Shown here: piece after piece, positions 1 to 7,887 of the stretch | Layout of the letters: each line of letters opens with the position of its first letter | How positions within the stretch are numbered: position 1 is the stretch's first letter | Assembly (NCBI GenBank): GCA_017623295.1 | Contig: JAGAPK010000072.1 | Location: forward strand, 1 to 51,840 | Direction: 5' to 3' | DNA: 51,840 bases | Source: Lachnospiraceae bacterium | Lineage (GTDB): Bacteria; Bacillota; Clostridia; Lachnospirales; Lachnospiraceae | Translations under genes and position numbers: made by a program | The notes under the pieces: model-generated | The model's database searches: none | The model's input: the letters and a program-made list of their open reading frames with translations, nothing else | What the model was told of the DNA's origin: nothing

Positions 1-374
1 AAGACCTTTTTTTATTTTTTGCGATTTATTTTTGGCTTTTCGGAAGGATGAAACCGTACCGATTCGCTAAAAACAAGGGATTTTTTATATCCCGTATCTC
101 GCGTGCTTTACTAATTTACCTCAAATACAATTAAATGTCAATACCTAATTTGAAAAGTTTTTTTGTTTCTTTTTGGAAACAATTTTGGTGTTTAAAATCA
201 CTTTCAACATCTAGTATATTTTTAACTGAAAGGCATAGTTTTTATACAAAATCTATTTATTTATTTTCATATCTTATTGTATAAACTCTTTTTACATTTT
301 TATATAAAAATAAGAATAAATTCTTTATAGAATAGAATCCACAGTATCTATAACATAATCTATAACATCGGAAA
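1..374. other. Left-edge intergenic region, no gene seen
   Basis: No convincing coding region. The DNA is very AT-rich. On the minus strand there is a promoter-like pair, TTGACA (136-141) and TAAATT (113-118) with a 17-bp spacer, reading out of the window to the left. Its would-be leader carries a small hairpin (GGGAT/ATCCC arms near 88-103) followed by a T-rich stretch. This could be the leader of a gene beyond the left edge. The pairing is short and I do not assign a riboswitch class. Confidence 0.35.
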
Positions 375-406
375 AAGAAAAGAAGTGTTGAATTTCAACA
401 CTTCTT
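370..406 (-). terminator. Rho-independent terminator of tRNA-Ser
   Basis: Near-perfect inverted repeat (arms 380-390 and 396-406) followed on the minus strand by a T-rich tract (370-379). It lies 22 nt beyond the 3' end of tRNA-Ser. Confidence 0.8.
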
Positions 407-427
407 TATTTTCTACTGGTAGCTAAA

Positions 428-515
428 CGGAGAAAGAGGGATTTGAACCCTCGCGCCGCGCAAGCGACCTACACCCTTAGCAGGGGCGCCTCTTCAGCCT
501 CTTGAGTATTTCTCC
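428..515 (-). tRNA. tRNA-Ser (anticodon GCT)
   Basis: An 88-nt cloverleaf on the minus strand. The acceptor stem pairs 509-515 with 429-435 and the discriminator base is G (428). The anticodon stem CGCCC/GGGUG encloses the loop CUGCUAA, giving anticodon GCU. A long variable arm, typical of tRNA-Ser, is present, and the T arm reads GAGGG-TTCAAAT-CCCTC. CCA is not encoded. It decodes AGC/AGU serine codons. Confidence 0.95.
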
Positions 516-574
516 AAATTCTGAATTTGCCCGCTACCAATATAAAGTTGTGCGCTTTTTACAACGCAAATGTT

Positions 575-603
575 ATTATACATAAGGAACTTTTGTTTGT
601 CAA
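575..603 (-). promoter_or_regulatory. Sigma-A promoter of tRNA-Ser
   Basis: Minus-strand TTGACA (598-603), 17-bp spacer and TATAAT (575-580), a full consensus match. The transcript would carry a leader of about 50 nt before the tRNA. Confidence 0.85.
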
Positions 604-675
604 CGATTTCTTATGATTTTATCTTATTTTATTATTTTTCTATTTAGGCACTTCGGATATCTACAAAATATTATT

Positions 676-1386
676 TTAATCTTCATGTTCTGCAATGGCT
701 TTCTCAATTCGTTCTTTTACCATCTTAGCTATTTCCGGTGTTTTCATAGAAGCGTATTCTTCATACGTAATCGGTGGAAGATATACTAATTTTACTGTTA
801 CCGGTTTAATCGATTTTTCATCGAATGGTTTGTAAGAGTCAATCAAAGCACACGGCACAATAGGACATTTTGCTTTGACAGCGCTTTTAAAGCTGCCACC
901 CTTAAACTCCAAAAGTTTATTTCCCATTTTGCTACGTGTTCCCTCAGCAAATATAAGAAAATTCTTTCCATTCTGCACATCTTCTGACACCTGCTTAATA
1001 ACCTGCATAGACTGACGGATATCATCTCTGTCAATTGCATAAGAACCTAATGCCGCAATAACCTGTTTTAAGAGAATTACTTTGCTTGCTTCTTTTTTAA
1101 TTACAAAGGCAAATGGCACAGGACAGGACTCCAAAAATACAAGCACATCAAATAATCCCTGATGATTTGGGAAAAAGACAAAGCCTGTATCTCGCGGAAT
1201 ATTTTCGACTCCATGCGACTCTATCGTTACTCGACCAGCTTTGTTCGCTGCTTTTGTTACCTTCTTAACAAAAGCATAGGCTTTTTCATCGGAAATCTTC
1301 TTGCTCTTACCACTCCACCAGATTCCTAACATGTAATATGGTACTTTGTACCATAGTCTGACTACCATTAAAATAATACGATACAT
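676..1386 (-). CDS. plsC: 1-acyl-sn-glycerol-3-phosphate acyltransferase (PlsC family)
   Basis: A 236-residue membrane-associated acyltransferase that would add the second acyl chain to lysophosphatidate in phospholipid synthesis. The H-x4-D catalytic motif is at His75-Asp80 (context NHQGLFD), and the phosphate-binding EGTR motif is at 148-151. The first 25 residues are hydrophobic and aromatic, consistent with a membrane anchor. Length fits the family. It is the last gene of a same-strand run that begins with the rhomboid gene, 80 nt after the fumarase beta subunit. The start (ATG at 1386) has only a weak purine-rich SD. The related MBOAT-independent acyltransferases of other lipid pathways share these motifs, so exact substrate is inferred. 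Confidence 0.9.
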   Translation of the reverse strand: MYRIILMVVRLWYKVPYYMLGIWWSGKSKKISDEKAYAFVKKVTKAANKAGRVTIESHGVENIPRDTGFVFFPNHQGLFDVLVFLESCPVPFAFVIKKEASKVILLKQVIAALGSYAIDRDDIRQSMQVIKQVSEDVQNGKNFLIFAEGTRSKMGNKLLEFKGGSFKSAVKAKCPIVPCALIDSYKPFDEKSIKPVTVKLVYLPPITYEEYASMKTPEIAKMVKERIEKAIAEHED

Positions 1387-1466
1387 TATTTTCTACTCTT
1401 TTCTTCTATATTTATGTAATTCATTACAATATACACGCTAAGTTGCGCTTGTATATTCACATAATC

Positions 1467-2018
1467 TTATAATGTTTTGTATTCCTCAATTGCTGTTTCA
1501 TACAAATTATTGCCCTCTGAATCAATAACAACAATAACCGGAAAATCTTCTACTTCCAGTTTGCGGATTGCTTCTGTTCCTAAATCATCATAAGCAATAA
1601 CTTCGGATGCTTTTATCGATTTAGAAAGAAGTGCTCCCGCACCGCCAACTGCTGCAAAATAAACTGCTCCGTTACGAATAATAGCTTCTTTCACAGCATC
1701 AGAGCGCTTTCCTTTACCAATCATTCCGATTAATCCCAAATCCAGCAAGGACGGCGCATATTTGTCCATCCGGCTTGCCGTTGTCGGACCCGCAGAACCA
1801 ATTGGTCTTCCTTCTCTTGCCGGAGAAGGTCCCATATAATAAATAATATTATTCTTCATATCTAAAGGTAATGCCTCTCCTTTTTCCAGCGCTTCATACA
1901 TTCTCTTGTGAGCGGCATCTCTTGCTGTATAAATTGTTCCTGTAATATATACATAGTCACCGGAGCGTAATTTCTTCGCATCCTCTTGTGTCATCGGTGC
2001 TTTAATATGCTGATCCAT
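1467..2018 (-). CDS. Fumarate hydratase, class I, beta subunit
   Basis: About 183 residues, matching the C-terminal (swivelling) domain of class I [4Fe-4S] fumarases; the two domains are separate proteins in many anaerobes. The family landmarks are the GDYVYITGTIYTARDAAH block near the N terminus, the YYMGPSP loop, and GSAGPTTASRMD. The partner alpha subunit is encoded 57 nt upstream in the same direction. Together they interconvert fumarate and malate and are oxygen sensitive. I place the start at the ATG at 2018 because an AGGTAAGAAA stretch precedes it; an in-frame ATG at 2042 would add eight residues but has no SD. A tartrate dehydratase beta subunit is the main alternative. Confidence 0.88.
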   Translation of the reverse strand: MDQHIKAPMTQEDAKKLRSGDYVYITGTIYTARDAAHKRMYEALEKGEALPLDMKNNIIYYMGPSPAREGRPIGSAGPTTASRMDKYAPSLLDLGLIGMIGKGKRSDAVKEAIIRNGAVYFAAVGGAGALLSKSIKASEVIAYDDLGTEAIRKLEVEDFPVIVVIDSEGNNLYETAIEEYKTL

Positions 2019-2075
2019 TTTCTTACCTGTACCTTTCATCATATAAATAAGAAGAAACTCATTTAAAGTCTATTC

Positions 2076-2918
2076 CTATATTACTCTCACCGCATGTCTG
2101 TTAACATGGCAGCAAATATTGATTCCTACCGGTAATCCGGCGATATGTGTTGGGTAAGTATTGATATTAACAGCCAATGCTGTCGTCGTACCACCAAGTC
2201 CACCCGGTCCTATTCCTGTTTTGTTAATTTTCTCAAGAAGTTCTTCTTCCAGTTCTTTCACATAAGGGATATCTGAATGCTCATTTACCGGTCTGGTTAA
2301 GGCTTTTTTTGCCATAAGTGCGCATTTTTCAAATGTACCACCAATTCCTACTCCTACTACCATAGGTGGACAGGCATTAGGACCGGCATCTTTTACCGCT
2401 GTCATAACAGCGTTTTTCACACCTTCAATACCATCTGCCGGTTTAAGCATGAAAACACGACTCATATTTTCACTGCCAAAGCCTTTGGGTGCTACGGTAA
2501 TTTTTACTTTGTCACCAGGAACCATTTCATAATGAATAATGGCCGGGGTATTATCTTTCGTATTTTCACGAATGAGCGGATCTTTTACTACAGATTTTCT
2601 AAGATAGCCATCTACATAACCTCTTCTGACACCTTCATTAATAGCCTCTTCCAAAACACCACCTGTAAAATGAACGTCTTGTCCGATTTCCATAAAAATA
2701 ACTGCCATTCCGGTATCTTGACAAATCGGTATCATATCTTCACCTGCAATTTTCAAATTGTCCTGCAACTGACATAAAATCTGCTTGCCAAGAGGTGCTT
2801 TTTCTGTGTCTACAGCATTTTTCATTGCTGCATCCATATCTGATGTCAGAAAATGATTGGCTTCAATACACATCTCTTTAATATTTTCTGTAATTTCCGC
2901 TACATCTATTGTACGCAT
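2076..2918 (-). CDS. Fumarate hydratase, class I, alpha subunit
   Basis: A 280-residue cluster-carrying subunit of two-subunit class I fumarase. Three cysteines in conserved surroundings would bind the [4Fe-4S] cluster: Cys66 (ICQDTG), Cys183 (GPNACPPMVVG) and Cys270 (INICCHVNRHA). The GIGPGGLGGTTTALAV loop typical of the family is at 236-250. It is followed by the beta subunit and preceded 38 nt upstream by the HIT gene, so it is probably cotranscribed. It fits an anaerobe with a partial reductive or oxidative TCA branch. L-tartrate dehydratase alpha (TtdA) is a close relative, so substrate is by family inference. Confidence 0.9.
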   Translation of the reverse strand: MRTIDVAEITENIKEMCIEANHFLTSDMDAAMKNAVDTEKAPLGKQILCQLQDNLKIAGEDMIPICQDTGMAVIFMEIGQDVHFTGGVLEEAINEGVRRGYVDGYLRKSVVKDPLIRENTKDNTPAIIHYEMVPGDKVKITVAPKGFGSENMSRVFMLKPADGIEGVKNAVMTAVKDAGPNACPPMVVGVGIGGTFEKCALMAKKALTRPVNEHSDIPYVKELEEELLEKINKTGIGPGGLGGTTTALAVNINTYPTHIAGLPVGINICCHVNRHAVRVI

Positions 2919-2956
2919 TCTATTCCTCCGTGCTGTATAATGGCTCTGCCACTATT

Positions 2957-3367
2957 TTATTCTACAATCTGTTTTCTGATTGCTTCTAATTCTTCCTGAG
3001 TAGGCTCACCCGGTTTCCAACCAATCTTCTGATTATCGTCTTTGTATCTTGGAATCAGATGCATATGGAAATGGAAAACAGTCTGTCCGGCAACTTCTCC
3101 ATTATTCTGCACTAAGTTAAAACCATCACACTGCAATTTCTCTGTCATCTGAGTTGCCATTTTCTTCGCAAGCAACATCGCTTTGGATGCCGTTGCGTCC
3201 GGTAACTCATATAAATTTGCATGATGACCTTTTGGTAAAATCAGTGCATGCCCTTTGGCTGCCGGTCCTAAGTCCAGAATTACACGAAAATTTTCATCTT
3301 CAAATAAAGTTTTGGATGGAATATCCCCATTTGCAATTTTACAAAAAATACAGTTGTCGTCTCTCAT
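2957..3367 (-). CDS. HIT family nucleotide hydrolase/transferase (HinT-like)
   Basis: About 136 residues with the histidine triad His99-Phe-His101-Met-His103 near the C terminus, followed by LIPRY. The N-terminal CIFC motif (Cys6, Cys9), common in zinc-bearing HIT proteins, opens the domain. HinT-type proteins hydrolyse purine nucleoside phosphoramidates such as adenylated lysine or AMP-NH2 in the cytosol. The start is the ATG at 3367, six nt after GAGG; an upstream in-frame ATG at 3379 lies before the SD. It sits between the flavodoxin-SCP2 gene (30-nt gap) and fumarase alpha. Confidence 0.92.
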   Translation of the reverse strand: MRDDNCIFCKIANGDIPSKTLFEDENFRVILDLGPAAKGHALILPKGHHANLYELPDATASKAMLLAKKMATQMTEKLQCDGFNLVQNNGEVAGQTVFHFHMHLIPRYKDDNQKIGWKPGEPTQEELEAIRKQIVE

Positions 3368-3397
3368 TTTAATCCTCATTTCTGCGCATTTTTCACG

Positions 3398-4387
3398 CTA
3401 CTCAAAAATAAAAATCTGGTCTAATGTTCTAAGAATCTTGAAATCACCTTTCATACGCATATCGCCTGCCATGAATGCACGCTGGAAAGTTGTTCCTCCG
3501 GTAATTATCTCCTGCATAGAATCCTGACTCATCTGAATTTCTACATCAGCCCTGCTGCTTTCACCATAAAAACAATTCATTCGTCCACCATCTACTTCAA
3601 TAATTAACGGTTTCTTTTTTTCTTCAAAGGTAATTTTATAAGTTGCTGCAAAACCCGGTTGTGGTCTGAAATGAGATTTCAAATCATCCACAAATTCTGT
3701 TGTATTCTCTTTATCGCCACCCATCATATCACGGAAAAGACTTGTCAGTTCCTGAATGTCGGCTTTCTGTCGCTGTACATAACTGTCATCCGAAGCATAC
3801 TGTGAAAGCTGCTCTGATTCTTGTGGTGTTAAATCGGTATTCTGAGTAATCGAAATTTTCTGTTTTACCGCCTGATTACTTGCCGGAAAACACGGCATTT
3901 TCTGATTGATGGTACGATATAGATTTTCTGCTTTTTTCTCAATCATACGCTGGTATTCTTCGCTATCTTCCAAAATACTGATATTGGAAATATAACCACA
4001 CATACCACTGCACGGACGACCACCCAAGATTTCCCAAGCAGTAATAAGGTTCAACTTACCTTCCCGTTCACCATATGTCGTGGACATTGCAATCGGACAC
4101 ATATAAAGCTGACTAATTTTCTCTTTATCACCATAAAGCCAGCAGGCATCCAGAAACTGTTGCATATAACCACCAATTCCATACCATTCCACTGTTGTTG
4201 CCAAAATAATTCCGTCAGCTGTTTTCAAAGTCTGTGGCAACGTTGTAATGCTGTTTTTCATTTCATGCAAATGATATGTTTCTACGGTCACATGAAGTTC
4301 ATCCAAGACTTCCTTCATTTTATCCAAAACAAAAAGTGTCGGATCATCCATTAATCCTCTTCCACCATAATAGATATTTATTTTCAT
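3398..4387 (-). CDS. Flavodoxin-fold FMN protein fused to an SCP2 sterol-carrier-like domain
   Basis: 329 residues in two parts. Residues 1 to about 175 form a flavodoxin/NADPH-dependent FMN reductase-like domain: an N-terminal beta strand MKINIYYGG, and a TVEWYGIGGYMQQFLD segment resembling the FMN-phosphate and isoalloxazine contact regions. Residues from about 215 to 325 resemble the SCP2 lipid-binding domain (hydrophobic strands, then a GGTTFQRAFMAGDMRMKGD motif like the NGKMKIKGD block of SCP2 proteins). A redox protein with a lipid or hydrophobic ligand pocket is implied; the substrate is unknown. Its ATG overlaps the stop of the rhomboid gene by 4 nt, suggesting translational coupling. 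Confidence 0.75.
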   Translation of the reverse strand: MKINIYYGGRGLMDDPTLFVLDKMKEVLDELHVTVETYHLHEMKNSITTLPQTLKTADGIILATTVEWYGIGGYMQQFLDACWLYGDKEKISQLYMCPIAMSTTYGEREGKLNLITAWEILGGRPCSGMCGYISNISILEDSEEYQRMIEKKAENLYRTINQKMPCFPASNQAVKQKISITQNTDLTPQESEQLSQYASDDSYVQRQKADIQELTSLFRDMMGGDKENTTEFVDDLKSHFRPQPGFAATYKITFEEKKKPLIIEVDGGRMNCFYGESSRADVEIQMSQDSMQEIITGGTTFQRAFMAGDMRMKGDFKILRTLDQIFIFE

Positions 4388-5457
4388 TGAAACAGATTAC
4401 CTCTTTTCTGATTATTTCTGATTCCGGGCATAAGCAGCCAGAAGATTCCGGTTACAAGAAAGCCCATCAATACGCCTCCAATATGTGCCGCATTATTAAC
4501 AAAACTACTGGTAAATCCACAATAAAGCGAGAACGCAATCGTAAAAGCCACTCTTCCCGCTGTCATATCTGCCCATTTCCCACGATGTAAAATCACCAGC
4601 ATCAGAAGCGCTCCCTCAATTCCGAAAACAGCTCCACTGGCTCCCGCAGAACTGGCAAAATTGTGCGTAAGCAACTCATAACCCATCGAAAATATCCCAC
4701 CGGAAATTCCCGAAAGGAAATAAGTGGTAACATACGGCAGATGTCCTACTTGTTTCTCTACCGCATTTCCGATGTAATAAAGCACCAACATATTGCTTAT
4801 CAAATGTTCCACATCCCAATGCAGGAACATGCTTGTAATAATACGATACCATTCCCCATCCTGTATCAGGTTCAAAACACTAAAAGCACCTATATTATAT
4901 AACAAATTACCGGTAAATGTACATATAATAAATAGAATCACATTGATTAATACAAGTAAACTATTTACCCAGGGAAACTGTTTCCAGTCTTGTTTCATAT
5001 TAACCGCTGATTTTGTATGCTCATTCATAGGCAAATTTTGTTCGTCAACAGGTAATGCAGATAATTTATATAAAAAGTCTTCCAACAAATCCTTCATCCC
5101 ATAGAAATCCGCCACTTGATTTTCATGAATAAGCAGACGATTCTCCTGTGGATTTATCAGCCAGCAAAAAGCATCGTCTTTGCAAAGCAGCTTTGCTTTT
5201 TCAGTATCGGTACTTATAAGCAAAGATAAAATGTGAATTTCCTTTGCTCCCTTTTCCTGAAAAAAGTCACGTATTGTCTTCTTCAAATGCTCATACTGAT
5301 CCTGTGAAATATACAATCCCTGCCTGTAATCAATCACATGCAATACATTTACATAGGTATTCTCTTCTCGAAAAAAGAACGTAAATTCCGGAAGATTCGA
5401 CGGAATTTTGAAAAACCCCTGTCCTATTAAAAGATGTTCCAACTGCTCAATCGTCAT
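4384..5457 (-). CDS. Rhomboid-family intramembrane serine protease with N-terminal cytosolic domain
   Basis: About 357 residues. The first 155 or so are soluble with no motif I recognise. Six or seven membrane segments follow, from about residue 165. The rhomboid landmarks are all there (numbered from the ATG at 5457): HLISN (His218, Asn222), the GASG active-site serine Ser274 and AHIGG with catalytic His325. It would cleave membrane proteins within the bilayer; the substrate is unknown. The start is uncertain: the ATG at 5457 and a GTG at 5484 are in frame and neither has a good SD. It heads a probable operon running to plsC. Confidence 0.88.
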   Translation of the reverse strand: MTIEQLEHLLIGQGFFKIPSNLPEFTFFFREENTYVNVLHVIDYRQGLYISQDQYEHLKKTIRDFFQEKGAKEIHILSLLISTDTEKAKLLCKDDAFCWLINPQENRLLIHENQVADFYGMKDLLEDFLYKLSALPVDEQNLPMNEHTKSAVNMKQDWKQFPWVNSLLVLINVILFIICTFTGNLLYNIGAFSVLNLIQDGEWYRIITSMFLHWDVEHLISNMLVLYYIGNAVEKQVGHLPYVTTYFLSGISGGIFSMGYELLTHNFASSAGASGAVFGIEGALLMLVILHRGKWADMTAGRVAFTIAFSLYCGFTSSFVNNAAHIGGVLMGFLVTGIFWLLMPGIRNNQKRGNLFQ

Positions 5458-5492
5458 AATACTTACAATGCCTTTCTTCAGCACAATAAATC

Positions 5493-5533
5493 TTTATACA
5501 TTTGAGGGTAACATGTTCAATCTGGCATGTCAA
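5493..5533 (-). promoter_or_regulatory. Candidate promoter region for the rhomboid-to-plsC operon
   Basis: Two overlapping options on the minus strand: TTGAAC (5515-5520), 16 bp, TATAAA (5493-5498); or TTGACA (5528-5533), 17 bp, TACCCT (5505-5510). The first places the start of transcription about 30 nt before the ATG at 5457. The gap between the tad FHA gene and the rhomboid gene also lacks an obvious terminator. Confidence 0.45.
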
Positions 5534-5575
5534 ATTGGAAAGGAATCATAGCATTTTGCTACTATTATCAAATTT

Positions 5576-6997
5576 CTACCGATAACAATAATTTAATTTC
5601 CCAAACCGGATTTCATCGCCCGGTTCGATTTCTACCGTTTCACTGGGCTCCATACGCAGACCATTTTTATAAGTTCCATTGGTTGAATTCATGTCCGTCA
5701 GAAAAACTTTGTCTTCTCTCTTCTCAATACGTGCATGCAGTCTGCTGATAGAATCATCTGCAAGTGCGCAGTCTACACACCCTGTCATTTTTCCTATCGT
5801 AAAGGGGAATTTTGTCAGTTCAATATGTTTTTTATTTTTCTTATCCAAAGCATACAATTTATACTCTTCCGTCCGGTGTTTCAAATCAATAAAAACCGTT
5901 TCTCCAAAGTTGCTTTCATAATTGTTCTCATATTCATTTAAAGATACCCTCTTATTTATATTTTGTTGCCCATAATTTCCTACAAGCGACAAGTCCATAT
6001 CCCTATTCAGAACTTCATTTAAAGAAACCGGACGCACATCTCGAAATTCATCTTCGATTTCCTGTTGTAAAATTTTATCTTCTTTTTCCTGTTTTTGATT
6101 TCTTCTTCCGGACAATATGCATTGCACCAATGAAAAAACAAAACACAAAAAGGTAACTACAACACAGCATAGAATCATCGTCATTTCTTGCTGCGTTAAT
6201 TGATATTCTAAGTAAATCCAGAATTCGCCACCCAACCCGCATAAAGATAATACAACAAAAATTCCATAATAAATCCGATTCTTTCCATTATGCCCTTTTT
6301 CCTCTTGTGGCTTGTTAGAAGCTGGTAAATTACTGTCAAATTCTACTTCTTCCGTTTCTGTCCAGTCTTGTAAAAACGGATATTCTTCTTCGGGTGCTAT
6401 TTTTTCAAGCACATTCTCCACACTATAATCTTCTTCCTCCACATCTTCAAAAAAAGACACCGCATCTGCCAATGAAAAGAATTGTTCTTCCGATAGTTCA
6501 TAAATCCGATATATATTATCTACCAGCTTCTGATTCTCTGTATCAATGTGATTGAGCAAAAAATCCATTAACGGTTCATACAAATTCTCAAGCTCATTTG
6601 ATGTTTCCCTATCACTAGCAATTCTGGGATAATATAATCCATAGTATTGTTTTGAACTTATATCATAATAAATATATCCCGGTTGTATTAACAAACCTGA
6701 TTCCTCTAGAAAAAATTTAGTCAGATTTCTATAAATAAAATCCATTTGCTCCAGAAAATCTTTTACCTGTACATAAGACATTTTTTTCCCTTGATATAAA
6801 TTCTCTAAAGTGACTTTAGAACTGATATCATAGTAATAATAAGCTGCACCATTGATGTTTCTGACAGAACATTTCAAAATTCTCTCTATTTTATTGGATG
6901 CCAGCATTCTTTGCTGATAGGTGCCTTCTATTCCTGTCTCTTCGCACTTCAAAATCAAATAATTATATTTATAATCTTTAAAATATCTTGCTTCCAA
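5576..6997 (-). CDS. FHA-domain membrane protein with DUF6382-like N terminus
   Basis: About 473 residues. The N-terminal half resembles the DUF6382 domain of clostridial Tad loci (YYYYDISSKVTLENLY, then an acidic region). Two adjacent membrane segments lie at about 248-298. A C-terminal forkhead-associated domain occupies about 395-475, with IGK, SRLHARI and NSTNGT, the phosphothreonine-binding signature. It would read a Ser/Thr kinase signal at the inner face of the membrane and could link pilus assembly to phosphorylation. It is the last gene of the tad operon and overlaps the upstream TadE-like gene. The start is probably the TTG at 6997, eight nt after AGAGG; a GTG at 7003 is only two nt from that SD. 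Confidence 0.8.
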   Translation of the reverse strand: MEARYFKDYKYNYLILKCEETGIEGTYQQRMLASNKIERILKCSVRNINGAAYYYYDISSKVTLENLYQGKKMSYVQVKDFLEQMDFIYRNLTKFFLEESGLLIQPGYIYYDISSKQYYGLYYPRIASDRETSNELENLYEPLMDFLLNHIDTENQKLVDNIYRIYELSEEQFFSLADAVSFFEDVEEEDYSVENVLEKIAPEEEYPFLQDWTETEEVEFDSNLPASNKPQEEKGHNGKNRIYYGIFVVLSLCGLGGEFWIYLEYQLTQQEMTMILCCVVVTFLCFVFSLVQCILSGRRNQKQEKEDKILQQEIEDEFRDVRPVSLNEVLNRDMDLSLVGNYGQQNINKRVSLNEYENNYESNFGETVFIDLKHRTEEYKLYALDKKNKKHIELTKFPFTIGKMTGCVDCALADDSISRLHARIEKREDKVFLTDMNSTNGTYKNGLRMEPSETVEIEPGDEIRFGKLNYCYR

Positions 6998-7463
6998 TTT
7001 CACTACCTCTTTCTATCATACGGCTCATTCGAATTATCTTTGTAGGATTGATTATCTGAGCTTTTGCTTCTGTTTCTATCATCCATTCACTTCTTCCTGC
7101 TAAGGTCAGAAAATTGTGAAATGGCACTTTAACAACACACCCTGCATACACATGTACTTCTGCTCCCGATTGCTCTATATCGGTATCCACTTTTCCTACT
7201 CCAAAATATTTTGTACCAAACTGTTCTTCTATATGGGAATTGATATAATCTGCCGGATTTATTTCCTTCTGGATACTGCCACGAAAACAGATTGCATAGG
7301 CATCCTGAAACAGTACGCATCTATCATAAAGATAGAAACTCAGATAAATCAGAAATACCATCAGAAAAATTACCCATGTCACAAGAAAACCTGCTTCTAA
7401 GGTCATATAACCCGGCGCATATTTATTATTTTTCCTTTGAATTCTTCTATACAAAAAATCCAA
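6978..7463 (-). CDS. TadE-like pseudopilin, small
   Basis: Up to 161 residues. A basic N terminus is followed by GYMTLEAGFLVTWVIFLMVFLIYLSFYLYD, which has the prepilin-like pattern of a Gly followed by four residues, a Glu and a hydrophobic helix. The remainder is predicted extracytoplasmic. TadE/TadF proteins are processed by the Tad prepilin peptidase and act as minor pilins of Flp pili. The start is ambiguous: TTG at 7463 abuts a GGGGG stretch, and a second TTG nine nt further may be used. It overlaps genes on both sides, as is usual in this operon. Confidence 0.7.
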   Translation of the reverse strand: MDFLYRRIQRKNNKYAPGYMTLEAGFLVTWVIFLMVFLIYLSFYLYDRCVLFQDAYAICFRGSIQKEINPADYINSHIEEQFGTKYFGVGKVDTDIEQSGAEVHVYAGCVVKVPFHNFLTLAGRSEWMIETEAKAQIINPTKIIRMSRMIERGSEIGSKIF

Positions 7464-7887
7464 CCCCCATTCCTAACGCCATAAATGGCACAAAAGGCAA
7501 TCGACTGTTCCTCGTAACTTTCCGCATGCATAGCAATGCAAGTGAGCTAATCGAAATCAATATCAAACTAATACAGAGGATAATCATACAGCGATAAAAT
7601 CCTGTAAACAATCCAATTATCACTAGCAACAGTCCGTCTCCATAGCCTACTTTTTCTCTGGTAAGAAAGCTTATCAATAGAAGAAAGCATCCCGGTAAAA
7701 CTGCCAGTCCTGTTTCTACAAATGAAAGATTTCCAACCGTTATCTGCCATAAATCAATTCCTATCCCTGCTATACTTCCAAGAACAATTCCTTGTAGCGG
7801 GATTTCTTTTTTCTTCACATCATAAACAGCACAAATGCACACTATGGTAAAAGCTATTCCCATTACTATATTTTTCTCTATTGACAT
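7447..7887 (-). CDS. Prepilin peptidase, A24 family (second copy in the tad operon)
   Basis: 146 residues, about six membrane helices. The two catalytic aspartates of type IV prepilin peptidases are visible: Asp23 in AVYDVKKKEIP and Asp84 in GYGDG. It lacks the N-terminal methylase domain, like TadV/CpaA. It would cut the leader of Flp1 pilin or of the TadE-like pseudopilins in the membrane. The start is the ATG at 7887, eight nt after GGAAGG; the GTG at 7896 has no room for an SD. The operon also encodes a peptidase at its head (14959-15492). Confidence 0.88.
   Translation of the reverse strand: MSIEKNIVMGIAFTIVCICAVYDVKKKEIPLQGIVLGSIAGIGIDLWQITVGNLSFVETGLAVLPGCFLLLISFLTREKVGYGDGLLLVIIGLFTGFYRCMIILCISLILISISSLALLCMRKVTRNSRLPFVPFMALGMGVGFFV

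Noticed and set aside
4384-5484. Rhomboid start at GTG 5484
   Set aside because: No SD upstream and the start would lie at the predicted transcription start; the ATG at 5457 is preferred though not certain.
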